From: Streptococcus suis
GTDB taxonomy: Bacteria; Bacillota; Bacilli; Lactobacillales; Streptococcaceae
Direction: 5' to 3'
Assembly (NCBI RefSeq): GCF_902702775.1
Contig: NZ_LR738724.1
Coordinates: 186,001-250,000 of the forward strand
Length of the DNA: 64,000 bases
Shown: positions 37,114 to 45,653 of the stretch, piece after piece
How the letters are laid out: each line of letters opens with the position of its first letter
Numbering within the stretch: the stretch's first letter is position 1
Notes under the pieces: model-generated
What the model was told of the DNA's origin: nothing
Database searches by the model: none
Seen by the model: the letters and a program-made list of their open reading frames with translations, nothing else
Translations under genes and position numbers: made by a program

Positions 37114-37114
37114 G

Positions 37115-37894
37115 TTAACCTCCAAAAATGACAATACGACGCTTGGCTTGGGACCAAAGAGCGGCGATGAAGCAGGCTAGAATGGGTATCCATATAACTT
37201 GCAGTCCCAAAGCTGTTAGATCGCTTTCCTGTCCCAATAAAATGGAAACTGGAACGTTAACCGCATAATTATAGGGAAGGAGTTTCAAAAAGTTTTCCAC
37301 AGCCTGTGGATAGAAGCTGAGTGGCAAAAGCGCCCCAGAGGCTAGATTGAAAAGTCCCATTCTCAGAAGCATGACTCCCCAGGCATTGACTGTAAAAAAT
37401 GCTAAGAAGCCAAAAGCCATATCCAGTAATTGAACGATAAACATCCCTAAAATCGAACTGACCAGAAAGAGCAAAATGGTCTGGCCGTCAGGCAGGTAGA
37501 AATCTTGATGAACAAGTAGAATACCGATAAATACGATGGCAAATTTTATCAGTTCCAAGAGTTTATTTCCAAGGTCTTTGAAAAAGAGGGCTAGGATAAA
37601 GGAATAGGGTCTGAGAAATTCCCCCGCAATGCTCCCTTTCAAAATGCTGTAGGACAAATCTTCTCCGAGTGAGAAGGAATTTAAACTGGCTAGTAGATTA
37701 GCAAAGATGATGTATGTAGTAAAGGTTTGCAGGGTAAAGCCATTGACTTCTGATTGAGTGAAGAAAATGGTTTTCCAGACATAGAGAGCCACCAAAATCT
37801 TCACTGCCAGTGAAACGAAAGTCGCTAGAAAGAAAGCCTTGTACTGCATGGCATTCATCATGGTCAGGCGGGTCATGTAGAGATATTTACGCAT
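37115..37894 (-). CDS. ABC-2 type transporter permease
   Basis: 259 residues with six hydrophobic segments, homologous in layout to the next gene. The ATG at 37894 follows GAGGAGGG and overlaps the ATPase stop by 8 bases, so translation is probably coupled. A longer open frame to 37933 lacks a ribosome site. The two permeases likely form a heterodimer. Confidence 0.82.
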   Translation of the reverse strand: MRKYLYMTRLTMMNAMQYKAFFLATFVSLAVKILVALYVWKTIFFTQSEVNGFTLQTFTTYIIFANLLASLNSFSLGEDLSYSILKGSIAGEFLRPYSFILALFFKDLGNKLLELIKFAIVFIGILLVHQDFYLPDGQTILLFLVSSILGMFIVQLLDMAFGFLAFFTVNAWGVMLLRMGLFNLASGALLPLSFYPQAVENFLKLLPYNYAVNVPVSILLGQESDLTALGLQVIWIPILACFIAALWSQAKRRIVIFGG

Positions 37895-38870
37895 GGATAC
37901 CCTCCTCATAAATTTGGCGGACCATGGTTTCAATTTCCAATTCCTTCATGGTGACATCTTCAATTGAATAATGATTGAAAACTTGCTCAATCACCTGGGC
38001 ACTAGTCCAGACCTTGCTTTGGTAGTGGATTTCAAAGTGAAAATCATCTTTACGAACAAATTCCAAGCCTTCCAATTGTAAGTCCTGTTCAATTGGTTTT
38101 TCTGTGGAGAAGAGAATGGTCTTGACTGTGGAAAAGCGTTCTTTGAGGACGGTCAGTGAACCATCGTAGACTTTTTTGCCCTTATCAATGATAAAAATCC
38201 GCTCACAGAGGCTTTCAATGTCCTTCATATCATGGGAAGTAATCAAGAAAGTGGTCTGGTATTCTTGATTCATATAGCGGATGAAGGAGCGAATGGTCTC
38301 CTTAACGCTGGCATCCAAACCAATGGTTGGCTCGTCCAAAAAAACGACGGCAGGCTGGTGGATAAAGATAGCCGCAAATTCACAGCGAACCCGTTGACCG
38401 AGTGACAGATTACGGATTGGTTGCTTCATAATATCAGCCAAGTCCAATAGGTCAATCAAGACAGCCAATCGCTCTTTGAATACCTTATCTGGAACATCAT
38501 AAATTTTTGCGTGAAGGATAAAAGATTCCTGGACAGGCAAGTTCCAATCCAAATGGGATTTTTGCCCAAAGAGAACTCCAATTTGTTTATTGACTTCTTT
38601 ACGGTGTTCTTGCGGATTGAGTCCGTTGATGCGAACCTGTCCTTGGTCTGGGAAGAGAACTCCGGTAAGCATTTTGATGGTGGTGGATTTACCAGAACCG
38701 TTAGAGCCGATATAGCCGATGATTTCGCCTTTTTCTACCTGCAAGGAAATGTCTTGAACAGCAGGGATTGACTTTTTCTTTGGCTTGAAAAAGGCCTTAA
38801 TCGAACCTTTGAGACCGACTTCCTTATCTATGATGGAATAGGTTTTTGATAGATGTTCAGCTTGAATCAT
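37887..38870 (-). CDS. ABC transporter ATP-binding protein (NatA/DrrA-like)
   Basis: 327 residues. Walker A GSNGSGKST near residue 58, a signature-like LSLGQRVRCEFAA, Walker B VVFLDEPTIGLD and H-loop ITSHDMKDIE are intact. A C-terminal regulatory extension (about 240-327) is typical of exporters paired with DUF990-type permeases. It heads a three-gene operon. The promoter has a -10 at 38913-38918 (minus strand) and a cre-like site between it and the start codon, so catabolite control is possible. Confidence 0.88.
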   Translation of the reverse strand: MIQAEHLSKTYSIIDKEVGLKGSIKAFFKPKKKSIPAVQDISLQVEKGEIIGYIGSNGSGKSTTIKMLTGVLFPDQGQVRINGLNPQEHRKEVNKQIGVLFGQKSHLDWNLPVQESFILHAKIYDVPDKVFKERLAVLIDLLDLADIMKQPIRNLSLGQRVRCEFAAIFIHQPAVVFLDEPTIGLDASVKETIRSFIRYMNQEYQTTFLITSHDMKDIESLCERIFIIDKGKKVYDGSLTVLKERFSTVKTILFSTEKPIEQDLQLEGLEFVRKDDFHFEIHYQSKVWTSAQVIEQVFNHYSIEDVTMKELEIETMVRQIYEEGIHA

Positions 38871-38885
38871 ATCATAATCTCCTGT

Positions 38886-38918
38886 TTGAAAACGTTTGCG
38901 TAAGATAAGGATATTATA
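38886..38918 (-). promoter_or_regulatory. Promoter of the ABC operon with cre-like site
   Basis: TATAAT lies on the minus strand at 38918-38913. TTGAAAACGTTTGCG (38886-38900) matches 14 of 15 positions of the CcpA cre consensus and lies just downstream of the expected start site, a roadblock position. Confidence 0.6.
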
Positions 38919-38954
38919 ACATATTCCCCAGAAAGTGGCGGTAAAAAGTCACAT

Positions 38955-39488
38955 TTAAGGTAACATTTTTATTAGAAAATCGGTCATATATTGAGGAGAT
39001 TCTTGCTTACCATTTTTAATCCATACCTGCATGATACCGAAGAAGGCATGTGAAAAATAGATGCTGCTGTATTCTTTTTCCAGTTGTGATAAATTCTCTT
39101 TTCCTAAGCGCTCCGCTAAATCATTGGCAACAAGAAGTCGGACCTTATTGATAAGAAAATTTTGGATTTCTTGAGTTCCGTTATGGGTCAGTAGGGCGGA
39201 AAGCAATTTTTCACGATAGAGCAACTCGAAAATTTCTAAAAATGATGATTGGCGATTGCCATCATAACGGTCAAATATAGCCTCTAATTTGTGAAAAAGT
39301 CCTTGTTGGTAGGAGTCGATTAATTCGTACTTATCCTTATAGTGGGTATAAAAACTGGAACGACTGATACCAGCAGTCTGGGCTAGGTGGGTGGTTGTAA
39401 TGTCATTAAATCCTTGTGATTCCAAGCAGGTTACCATAGCTTCCAAAATAGCCTGTCGAGTTCGTTCTTTCCGATTATCTGTTCCCAT
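38955..39488 (-). CDS. TetR family repressor
   Basis: 177 residues. The N-terminal helix-turn-helix (about 10-55, ITTTHLAQTAGISRSSFYTHY) and a helical ligand domain of variable sequence are typical of TetR repressors. It is divergent from the YhgE/Pip gene; two palindromes in the shared intergenic region are its probable operators. GGAG precedes the ATG. The ligand is unknown. Confidence 0.9.
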   Translation of the reverse strand: MGTDNRKERTRQAILEAMVTCLESQGFNDITTTHLAQTAGISRSSFYTHYKDKYELIDSYQQGLFHKLEAIFDRYDGNRQSSFLEIFELLYREKLLSALLTHNGTQEIQNFLINKVRLLVANDLAERLGKENLSQLEKEYSSIYFSHAFFGIMQVWIKNGKQESPQYMTDFLIKMLP

Positions 39489-39506
39489 AATTTCTCCTTT
39501 TGAACA

Positions 39507-39529
39507 TTTTTGGACACAATGTCCAAAAA
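39507..39529. promoter_or_regulatory. TetR operator 1
   Basis: TTTTTGGACA-CAA-TGTCCAAAAA, perfect 10-bp arms. It lies between the TetR start codon and the -35 of the divergent gene. Confidence 0.75.
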
Positions 39530-39542
39530 CAATTCTTCTGAC

Positions 39543-39570
39543 TTGATTTTGAAAATGATACTTGTATAAT
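39543..39570 (+). promoter_or_regulatory. Promoter of the YhgE/Pip gene
   Basis: TTGATT (39543-39548) and TATAAT (39565-39570), 16 bases apart. It is flanked on both sides by copies of the same palindrome. Confidence 0.6.
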
Positions 39571-39582
39571 GTATTTTATCAG

Positions 39583-39603
39583 TTTTTGGACAGTATGTCT
39601 AAA
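39583..39603. promoter_or_regulatory. TetR operator 2
   Basis: TTTTTGGACA-GTA-TGTCTAAA repeats operator 1 with one mismatch in the right arm. It begins about 12 bases after the -10, over the start of the transcript. Confidence 0.7.
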
Positions 39604-39613
39604 GGAGTTGCTT

Positions 39614-42073
39614 ATGTTACGAAAAGTGAAGAATATTTTAAAAAAGCCAATGACTTTGGTTACCATTATTGGTATTGCCTGTGTCCCAGCCTTATATAAC
39701 ATTAGTTTCCTAACCTCTATGTGGGATCCTTACGGCCGACTAGACCAGTTGCCTGTAGCAGTTGTCAATCAAGACCAGTCGGCGAGCTTTCAAGATAAAA
39801 CCCTCACCATTGGTGATGATATGGTGGATAATATGAAAGAGAGCAAGAGTCTGGATTTCCACTTTGTATCAGAAACGGATGCGGAAAAAGGTTTGGAAGA
39901 AGGGGACTATTATATGGTCATCACCCTACCAGAAGATTTATCAGAAAAAGCATCTAGTCTCTTGACGGATCAGCCTGAACCACTAACGATTTCTTACCAA
40001 ACCTCTAAAGGTCACAGCTTTGTCGCTTCTAAGATGGGCGAATCAGCTATGGAGAAATTAAAGGAATCTGTTTCAGAGACGATTACCGAAACATACACCT
40101 CTGCCGTTTTTGACAGTATGGGAGAGATTCAATCTGGCATGGTCGAGGCGGCAGATGGTAGCCAACAATTAACAAATGGAGCTAGTCAATTGGAGTCAGG
40201 CAGTCAAACACTTTCAAATGGACTGACTACTTTAACGACTTCGGGTCAATCACTCGTGACAGGAGCAAATCAATTGGCCACCGGTCTTGTATCTTATACA
40301 GATGGAGTCAATCAGGCTGCGACAGGCAGTCAAACACTGTCCAGTGGCTTAACGACCTACACAAATGGGGTGGCGAGTCTTGCTTCAGGTGCGGAGCAAT
40401 TAAATGCCAATTCCTCTCAGCTCATCGCTGGGGTGGGACAATTGCAATCAGGAGCAAGCCAGGTTGAACAACTGGTAACGGGAGCCAATCAATTGCAGGC
40501 AGGCTTGAAGCAACTCGCTAGTTCAACTAGTTTGTCTGCTGAACAGTCTAGTCAGATACAGGCCTTATTGACAGGACTTCCTCAGTTGCAAGCAGCCATC
40601 AGTCAATTAAATGATAGCCTCTCAAGTATAGGAGGACTTGCAGTAGATACCTCTACTCTATCTAGCCTCTTGACAGAGATGGGGGCTCAAGCTCAAGGAT
40701 TGTTGACTGCAGCCCAAGCTGATAAAACAGCCAGCATTGCAGCCTTGCAAGCAACGGCTACCTATCAGAACTTGACAGCTGATCAGCAAGCTGAATTGGT
40801 TGGCGCCCTCCAAAACTCGCCTTCGACAACAGCGACAGCAGCCCAAACGATTTTGGGTCAATTGTCTCAACTCAGTCAAGCCTTATCTAGCCTACAAAGT
40901 CTTTCTGGAATGGCAACACAAATGAGCCAGCTACAATCAGCTGTCGGTCAGATTAACACGGCTGCCAATCAAGCATTGCCAGGAGCTACAACAGCCATTG
41001 AAAACCTATCAAGTGGCTTGAGTCAGGTCAACACCGCTTTGAACCGGCAAGTTCTACCAGGAACTCAAACCTTGACGAGTGGTGTGAGTCAACTTCAAAC
41101 GCAATTATCAAATGGAGCGAGTCAACTCATGTCAGGAGTAACAGCCTATACCGCAGGTGTTGCCCAATTAGCAACAGGTGGAGCCCAGTTGGTTGCGAAT
41201 AATAGTAGCATCCAATCTGGAGGTAGCCAGTTAACATCAGGATTGGCAACCTTAGCTGCTAACTCTAGTCAACTTGTCAGCGGTTCAGGACAACTGGCAT
41301 CTGGTAGTCAGCAATTAATTGCTGGTGCGGATCAATTAGCTAGTGGCGGTCAAACCTTGACAAGCGGTATTTCCAGTCTTCGTACAGGCAGTGAAACCCT
41401 AACGAATTCACTCAGCTCAGCCAGTCAACAACTATCAGTCATCTCTGTAGAAGACAAAAATGCACAAGCGGTTTCTCAGCCAGTCACCTTGGAACACAGT
41501 GATCAAGATGAGGTGAAAACCAACGGTGTCGGAATGGCTCCTTACATGGTATCTGTCGCACTAATGGTTGCAGCCTTGTCAGCGAATGTTATTTTTGTCA
41601 AACACATTGATAATCGTTCCTACAAAAATCGTTGGGATTGGGCTAAAGGGAAATTGTTACTGAATGGTACGATAGCCAGCCTAGCAGCACTGATTCTGTA
41701 CGGTGTTCTTCGCTTGATTGGAATCGATCCAGCTCATCCTATGGCAACCTTGGGATTAATCCTCTTAGCTTCATGGACCTTTATGGCCCTCGTTACAGCC
41801 TTGGTGGGTTGGAACAATCGTTTCGGCTCCTTCGCAAGTTTAATTATCTTGTTACTACAGCTTGGATCAAGCGCAGGTACCTACCCAATCGAACTCAGCC
41901 CACGTTTCTTCCAAGTCATTCAGCCCTATCTTCCAATGACCTATTCTGTTTCAGGCCTTCGTCAAACCATTTCTATGGTTGGAAATAGTAGTCATCAAGT
42001 TTGGATGCTGAGCCTCTTCTTAGTAGGCTTTATGGGACTAGGTCTCTTGATTTATAATCAAAAAGATGAATAA
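39614..42073 (+). CDS. YhgE/Pip domain membrane protein with LxxG heptad repeats
   Basis: 819 residues. One N-terminal membrane segment leads into the Pip N-terminal domain (VPALYNISFLTSMWDPYG). A very long Ser/Gln/Leu/Gly-rich heptad region follows (about 200-640; LxxG units such as GASQLESGSQTLSNGL), then five C-terminal membrane segments. The family includes the lactococcal phage infection protein Pip, a phage c2-type receptor, and B. subtilis YhgE/YueB relatives. Homologues are often next to a TetR gene, as here. The ATG at 39614 follows AAAGGAG. It may be a phage receptor or part of an envelope export complex; the exact role is unknown. Confidence 0.85.
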   Translation: MLRKVKNILKKPMTLVTIIGIACVPALYNISFLTSMWDPYGRLDQLPVAVVNQDQSASFQDKTLTIGDDMVDNMKESKSLDFHFVSETDAEKGLEEGDYYMVITLPEDLSEKASSLLTDQPEPLTISYQTSKGHSFVASKMGESAMEKLKESVSETITETYTSAVFDSMGEIQSGMVEAADGSQQLTNGASQLESGSQTLSNGLTTLTTSGQSLVTGANQLATGLVSYTDGVNQAATGSQTLSSGLTTYTNGVASLASGAEQLNANSSQLIAGVGQLQSGASQVEQLVTGANQLQAGLKQLASSTSLSAEQSSQIQALLTGLPQLQAAISQLNDSLSSIGGLAVDTSTLSSLLTEMGAQAQGLLTAAQADKTASIAALQATATYQNLTADQQAELVGALQNSPSTTATAAQTILGQLSQLSQALSSLQSLSGMATQMSQLQSAVGQINTAANQALPGATTAIENLSSGLSQVNTALNRQVLPGTQTLTSGVSQLQTQLSNGASQLMSGVTAYTAGVAQLATGGAQLVANNSSIQSGGSQLTSGLATLAANSSQLVSGSGQLASGSQQLIAGADQLASGGQTLTSGISSLRTGSETLTNSLSSASQQLSVISVEDKNAQAVSQPVTLEHSDQDEVKTNGVGMAPYMVSVALMVAALSANVIFVKHIDNRSYKNRWDWAKGKLLLNGTIASLAALILYGVLRLIGIDPAHPMATLGLILLASWTFMALVTALVGWNNRFGSFASLIILLLQLGSSAGTYPIELSPRFFQVIQPYLPMTYSVSGLRQTISMVGNSSHQVWMLSLFLVGFMGLGLLIYNQKDE

Positions 42074-42077
42074 TAAT

Positions 42078-42113
42078 AAAACCAACTGCTCACAATGTGG
42101 ACAGTTGGTTTTT
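42078..42113. terminator. Bidirectional terminator between convergent genes
   Basis: AAAACCAACTG (42078-42088) pairs with CAGTTGGTTTT (42102-42112). It separates the YhgE/Pip gene from the DUF4097 gene arriving on the other strand. Confidence 0.85.
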
Positions 42114-42124
42114 GGTCGATGTAG

Positions 42125-43189
42125 TTATTTTGGTGTTGGTGTTCGTAAATTAATGGTTGCGTTAGTTGAAGTAATGGTCAGGCTATTATTGCTCTCTTTT
42201 TTCTCCAAAGTTAAGGTTTGTTTATCCTCCTCTTTTTTGATTGATAATGTTTGATACTTATCTTTAGTGAAAATACCAACGTTTTCAGCTTGTTCGTTGA
42301 AGTAACTCATATCACCAACAGCTTGCTTTAGTTCTTCAAGGGTTTCATAGTGGTAGCCTAAGTGTTCCGCAAGTGTTTTGATGTCCAGCTGTGTACTGAT
42401 ATTCAGATTGATGTCTTGTAAGCTCTTATCTGTTAGGTTTATATTTGTAACAGATAGGCTGTATTCGGAAGGAGTGAGGACGTTTTTTCCTATGATAGTC
42501 AATTGATCTGCATTTAGTTCTTGGTAGTTTTTAATTGTAACATTTTCCAAACTGGTTTCGATTAAATTGACTGAAGCTTCATTTGCAGATATAGAGGTAT
42601 TTCTGAGTGCAGAATTCACAGCTTCAAAGTAACCAGCTGTGATTTTACCGCTGTCAATTTGTGCATTATCAAGGAAGATACCAGCGGATAGGTCAACCTC
42701 TTGTATATGGGCATTCTCAATGGAAAAGCCTCCATAATTATATAAATAGGAACTATATCCTGTAAGCTTTTTCAGAGTCTTCCCTTTAGGCACTTCAATG
42801 GTGACTGAGAAGACATTGATGCGACGTTGGGCCAACCTTTCTCCCAGATACTGCATGATTCCCTCAATGGCAAATTTTAGTTCCTGTGCAGAGAGGGTTA
42901 AGACGCCGTCTTTCTCACTGAGTTTTAGAGGGTTTTGGATATTGTTGTCGGAGTTGGCATAGGTCACATGGTAGTTGCTATCGCTAGACTCCTTGATATA
43001 GACGCTGTGGGGGATAAAGTCAATTTTAATGGTATTCAAATCTGTGAAGGTCTTATGGACTTCCGTCGGAGCAGCAACCTCTTCTAAGCGGGTTACGCCT
43101 CCTGTGAAAAATCCAATGCCAGCCAGAATTAAGCCTGCAATCAGGCTGACAAAGCCGATAATAATGGCGATGGTTAGTTTCTTTTTCAT
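42125..43189 (-). CDS. DUF4097 family membrane-anchored protein
   Basis: 354 residues. One N-terminal membrane segment (about 6-28) is followed by a beta-rich extracellular domain of repeated short strands, as in DUF4097 adhesin-like beta helices. It is the last gene of the PadR-HAAS-DUF4097 operon, overlapping the HAAS gene by four bases. This combination recurs in Firmicutes and is thought to serve envelope stress responses. Function unproven. Confidence 0.78.
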   Translation of the reverse strand: MKKKLTIAIIIGFVSLIAGLILAGIGFFTGGVTRLEEVAAPTEVHKTFTDLNTIKIDFIPHSVYIKESSDSNYHVTYANSDNNIQNPLKLSEKDGVLTLSAQELKFAIEGIMQYLGERLAQRRINVFSVTIEVPKGKTLKKLTGYSSYLYNYGGFSIENAHIQEVDLSAGIFLDNAQIDSGKITAGYFEAVNSALRNTSISANEASVNLIETSLENVTIKNYQELNADQLTIIGKNVLTPSEYSLSVTNINLTDKSLQDINLNISTQLDIKTLAEHLGYHYETLEELKQAVGDMSYFNEQAENVGIFTKDKYQTLSIKKEEDKQTLTLEKKESNNSLTITSTNATINLRTPTPK

Positions 43190-43941
43190 GCTCGTTTACC
43201 TCGTTTCAAGATCCATTTGAAGCAAGCCTTGACCAGTCGCCAAGACCAGTAGGCAAAAAATCCAGTCAAGATGTAGATGAGAATAGCTCCGCCAATCAAA
43301 GACAAACCTGAGCCAAACCCCATGAGGAAGATATTGAAACCTTCTGACATAAGGCTAAAGGCTTCCCAAATCAGATAGCCACCGCTGGTGAGAAGTCCGA
43401 CACCCAGAACAAAGGCACCGACAATGAGGGCCAAGATGAGCGCCACCAATCCCAATAGACTAGCTAGGAGAATAAGCAAAAGTGGAATGGCGATAGGCAG
43501 GGAAATGACAGCTAGGATAGCCAACCAGAGCGTTCGTTTTGTTTGGCTAAAATTACGGAAGTAGCGACCGAGGAGAAAGGCGCCGAGGATAAGAGTTGCA
43601 AACAGAGGAATGACTCCGATGAACTCTCCCATGATAAAGAGTAGGAAGAAAGAGAAGAGACCTGTCATACTTAAGGCTCCCAGACCAACCCAGAGTTTCC
43701 AGTTGAGTTGAATAGGTTCTTGTTGATCCTTCTCCTCTTGGATCTGTTTGTTGAGCATGTTGTTGATGAGTTCGCTGGCAGCTTCTTTTGGTGAACCAAG
43801 TTCTTCTATAATTTCTGTTTCACGCTCTGGTCCAGCCTCGTCAAAATACTCATTAAAGAAGCTGATGGCTTCAAAGTATTCTTTGTGGGGCAGTTTTTTG
43901 AGATATTTTTCTAACTGCTCCATGTATTCAGTTCTTGTCAT
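43186..43941 (-). CDS. HAAS/DUF1700 domain membrane protein
   Basis: 251 residues. The N-terminal HAAS domain (about 1-65: TRTEYMEQLEKYLKKLP, EYFDEAGPE, LGSPKEAASEL) is followed by about five hydrophobic segments. HAAS proteins are usual partners of PadR regulators and are thought to interact with them. It overlaps the PadR gene upstream (14 bases) and the DUF4097 gene downstream (4 bases), so the three proteins are probably made together. Confidence 0.85.
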   Translation of the reverse strand: MTRTEYMEQLEKYLKKLPHKEYFEAISFFNEYFDEAGPERETEIIEELGSPKEAASELINNMLNKQIQEEKDQQEPIQLNWKLWVGLGALSMTGLFSFFLLFIMGEFIGVIPLFATLILGAFLLGRYFRNFSQTKRTLWLAILAVISLPIAIPLLLILLASLLGLVALILALIVGAFVLGVGLLTSGGYLIWEAFSLMSEGFNIFLMGFGSGLSLIGGAILIYILTGFFAYWSWRLVKACFKWILKRGKRA

Positions 43942-44254
43942 GGCGGACGCTCCCTTCTATGATGCCGTTTATCGTGTTTGTATAGGTATCCCAGTCATCT
44001 TTGAGTCGGACCAATTCTTCGTGACCTAACTGAGTTAGGCTATAATACTTGCGCATACGACCCTGATATTCTTGGGAATAAGTAGTCAAAAAGTCATTTT
44101 GCTCCAATCGCTTTAGGATGGGATAGAGGGCGGACTCCTTGATGTTGGCAATTAATTTAATGGTCTGACAGATTTCATAGCCATAAGAATCATCGGATTC
44201 CAAAATAGCCATGATGAGAAATTCTGTCAGCACTGCGGGGACTGGAAAATGCAT
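43928..44254 (-). CDS. PadR family transcriptional regulator
   Basis: 108 residues. Winged helix-turn-helix of PadR type: FLIMAILESDDSYGYEICQ, then IKESALYPILKRLEQNDFLT and GRMRKYYSLTQLG. The ATG at 44254 follows AAAGGAGCG; the open frame further upstream lacks a ribosome site. It leads an operon with HAAS and DUF4097 genes and probably represses it through the perfect 12-bp palindrome at 44291-44325. Confidence 0.9.
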   Translation of the reverse strand: MHFPVPAVLTEFLIMAILESDDSYGYEICQTIKLIANIKESALYPILKRLEQNDFLTTYSQEYQGRMRKYYSLTQLGHEELVRLKDDWDTYTNTINGIIEGSVRHDKN

Positions 44255-44290
44255 AGGACGCTCCTTTCCTTTGTTGTTAGTTAGGTTCGG

Positions 44291-44325
44291 TTTTGATATA
44301 TAGTATTTAGTTGTATATATCAAAA
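44291..44325. promoter_or_regulatory. Candidate PadR operator
   Basis: TTTTGATATATA (44291-44302) and TATATATCAAAA (44314-44325) are perfect 12-bp inverted repeats around an 11-base centre, 37 bases upstream of the padR start codon. Confidence 0.65.
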
Positions 44326-44416
44326 TTTGTTATATATTAAATATACACCTACAAAAATAAATTGTCAAGTGATTATGTGCAAAATAAATAAAATAGCTTA
44401 AGACAAATTTTTAATG

Positions 44417-44430
44417 TGTAAACGTTTTAT
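44417..44430 (+). promoter_or_regulatory. cre-like site upstream of lrgAB
   Basis: TGTAAACGTTTTAT has the central AAACGTTTT of CcpA sites, with mismatches at the outer positions. CcpA control of lrgAB is known in S. mutans; here it is an inference. Confidence 0.5.
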
Positions 44431-44547
44431 AGCCTTGAAAAATATTTTCAGAGTAGTAAACTTAATAACAGTACTGACATTAAGGGATTTTCTAGACTAA
44501 AAGAGAATGACCTCAGATGGATTAGTAGTATTTAAGGTGGTGTAAAT

Positions 44548-44928
44548 ATGAAACTATATGTTCAGTTTATGATTATTCTGGTATTTTCATTTTTAGGAGA
44601 AGCTATTTCGACTATTTTTCATCTTCCTATTCCGGGAAGTATTATTGGCTTAATCCTCCTATTTTTAGCCCTAGAGTTCAAATTGATTCGTCTTCGCCAC
44701 ATTCATACGGTTGGAAATTTTTTGCTGGCTAACATGACCATTCTTTTTTTGCCTGCAGCGGTGGGCATTATGGAGAGATTTGATGCAATTAAAGATTATT
44801 TACTTCCTATTATCATCGTCATTTTAGGCGCCATTTTTTTAAATATCTTAGTAATTGGTTTTGTTGTTCAATTTGTGAAGCAAAAGTTTGAAGGTGACTA
44901 CATTGATACGGAGGGAATTCATGACTGA
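44548..44928 (+). CDS. lrgA: LrgA/CidA holin-like protein
   Basis: 126 residues with four hydrophobic segments and the family signature LPIPGSIIGLILLFLAL. LrgA/CidA proteins were described as holin-like regulators of murein hydrolase activity, and later linked to pyruvate transport with LrgB. GGTGG precedes the ATG. The stop overlaps the lrgB start by 8 bases. Confidence 0.92.
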   Translation: MKLYVQFMIILVFSFLGEAISTIFHLPIPGSIIGLILLFLALEFKLIRLRHIHTVGNFLLANMTILFLPAAVGIMERFDAIKDYLLPIIIVILGAIFLNILVIGFVVQFVKQKFEGDYIDTEGIHD

Positions 44929-45616
44929 ACTTTTTTCCAATCCTATTTTTGGTATTATGTTATCAATTGCAGCATATTTAATTGGAATGCTGATTTATCG
45001 AAGATTTCCTCATCCAATCACAACCCCACTGTTGGTAGCTACAGGATTGATTATTGTCTTTTTAAAAATGACAGGTATCTCCTATAAGGAATATTATGCA
45101 GGAGGTTCCTATCTAAATATGCTTATTGTGCCTTCAACAGTAGCTCTGGGTATTCCTTTGTATCGTTCTTTCCATCTAATGAAACATCACATTCGAAGTA
45201 TTCTTTTGGGAATTTTTGTTGCCTGTATTGTCAATACTGTCTTTACTGCCCTAATTGCCAAATGGTTTGGAATGGATTTTTTTCTAGCAATCTCTCTTTT
45301 TCCAAAATCAGTCACCACTGCTATGGCTGTTGGTATTACTGATAAAATGCAAGGAATAGCAACTGTTACTCTTGTAGTCGTTGTTGCAACAGGGATTCTG
45401 ACAAGTGTTCTTGGCCCAGTCTTTTTAAAGTTACTAAAAATTGAAGACCCGGTAGCTGTTGGTCTTGCTTTGGGAGGAACAGGGCATGCCATTGGAACGG
45501 GTACAGCGATAAAATATGGGCATACGCAAGGGGCGATGGCTGGCTTAGCTATTGGGATTACAGGTATCATGTATGTGGTGATTAGTCCTATAGTTGCGCA
45601 GATTATCTTACAATAA
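44921..45616 (+). CDS. lrgB: LrgB family protein
   Basis: 231 residues, about seven hydrophobic segments. Signature segments FPKSVTTAMAVGI and GLALGGTGHAIGTGTA are typical of LrgB/CidB. The ATG at 44921 follows GGAGGG and lies inside the end of lrgA. The partner of LrgA in the membrane. A bidirectional terminator follows its stop. Confidence 0.92.
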   Translation: MTELFSNPIFGIMLSIAAYLIGMLIYRRFPHPITTPLLVATGLIIVFLKMTGISYKEYYAGGSYLNMLIVPSTVALGIPLYRSFHLMKHHIRSILLGIFVACIVNTVFTALIAKWFGMDFFLAISLFPKSVTTAMAVGITDKMQGIATVTLVVVVATGILTSVLGPVFLKLLKIEDPVAVGLALGGTGHAIGTGTAIKYGHTQGAMAGLAIGITGIMYVVISPIVAQIILQ

Positions 45617-45653
45617 AAAAACTACGGTAGGAATTTCAACCGTAGTTTTTTTT
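45615..45653. terminator. Bidirectional terminator between lrgB and the formate/nitrite channel gene
   Basis: AACTACGGT pairs with ACCGTAGTT, flanked by A and T runs, with both convergent stop codons touching it. Confidence 0.85.
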
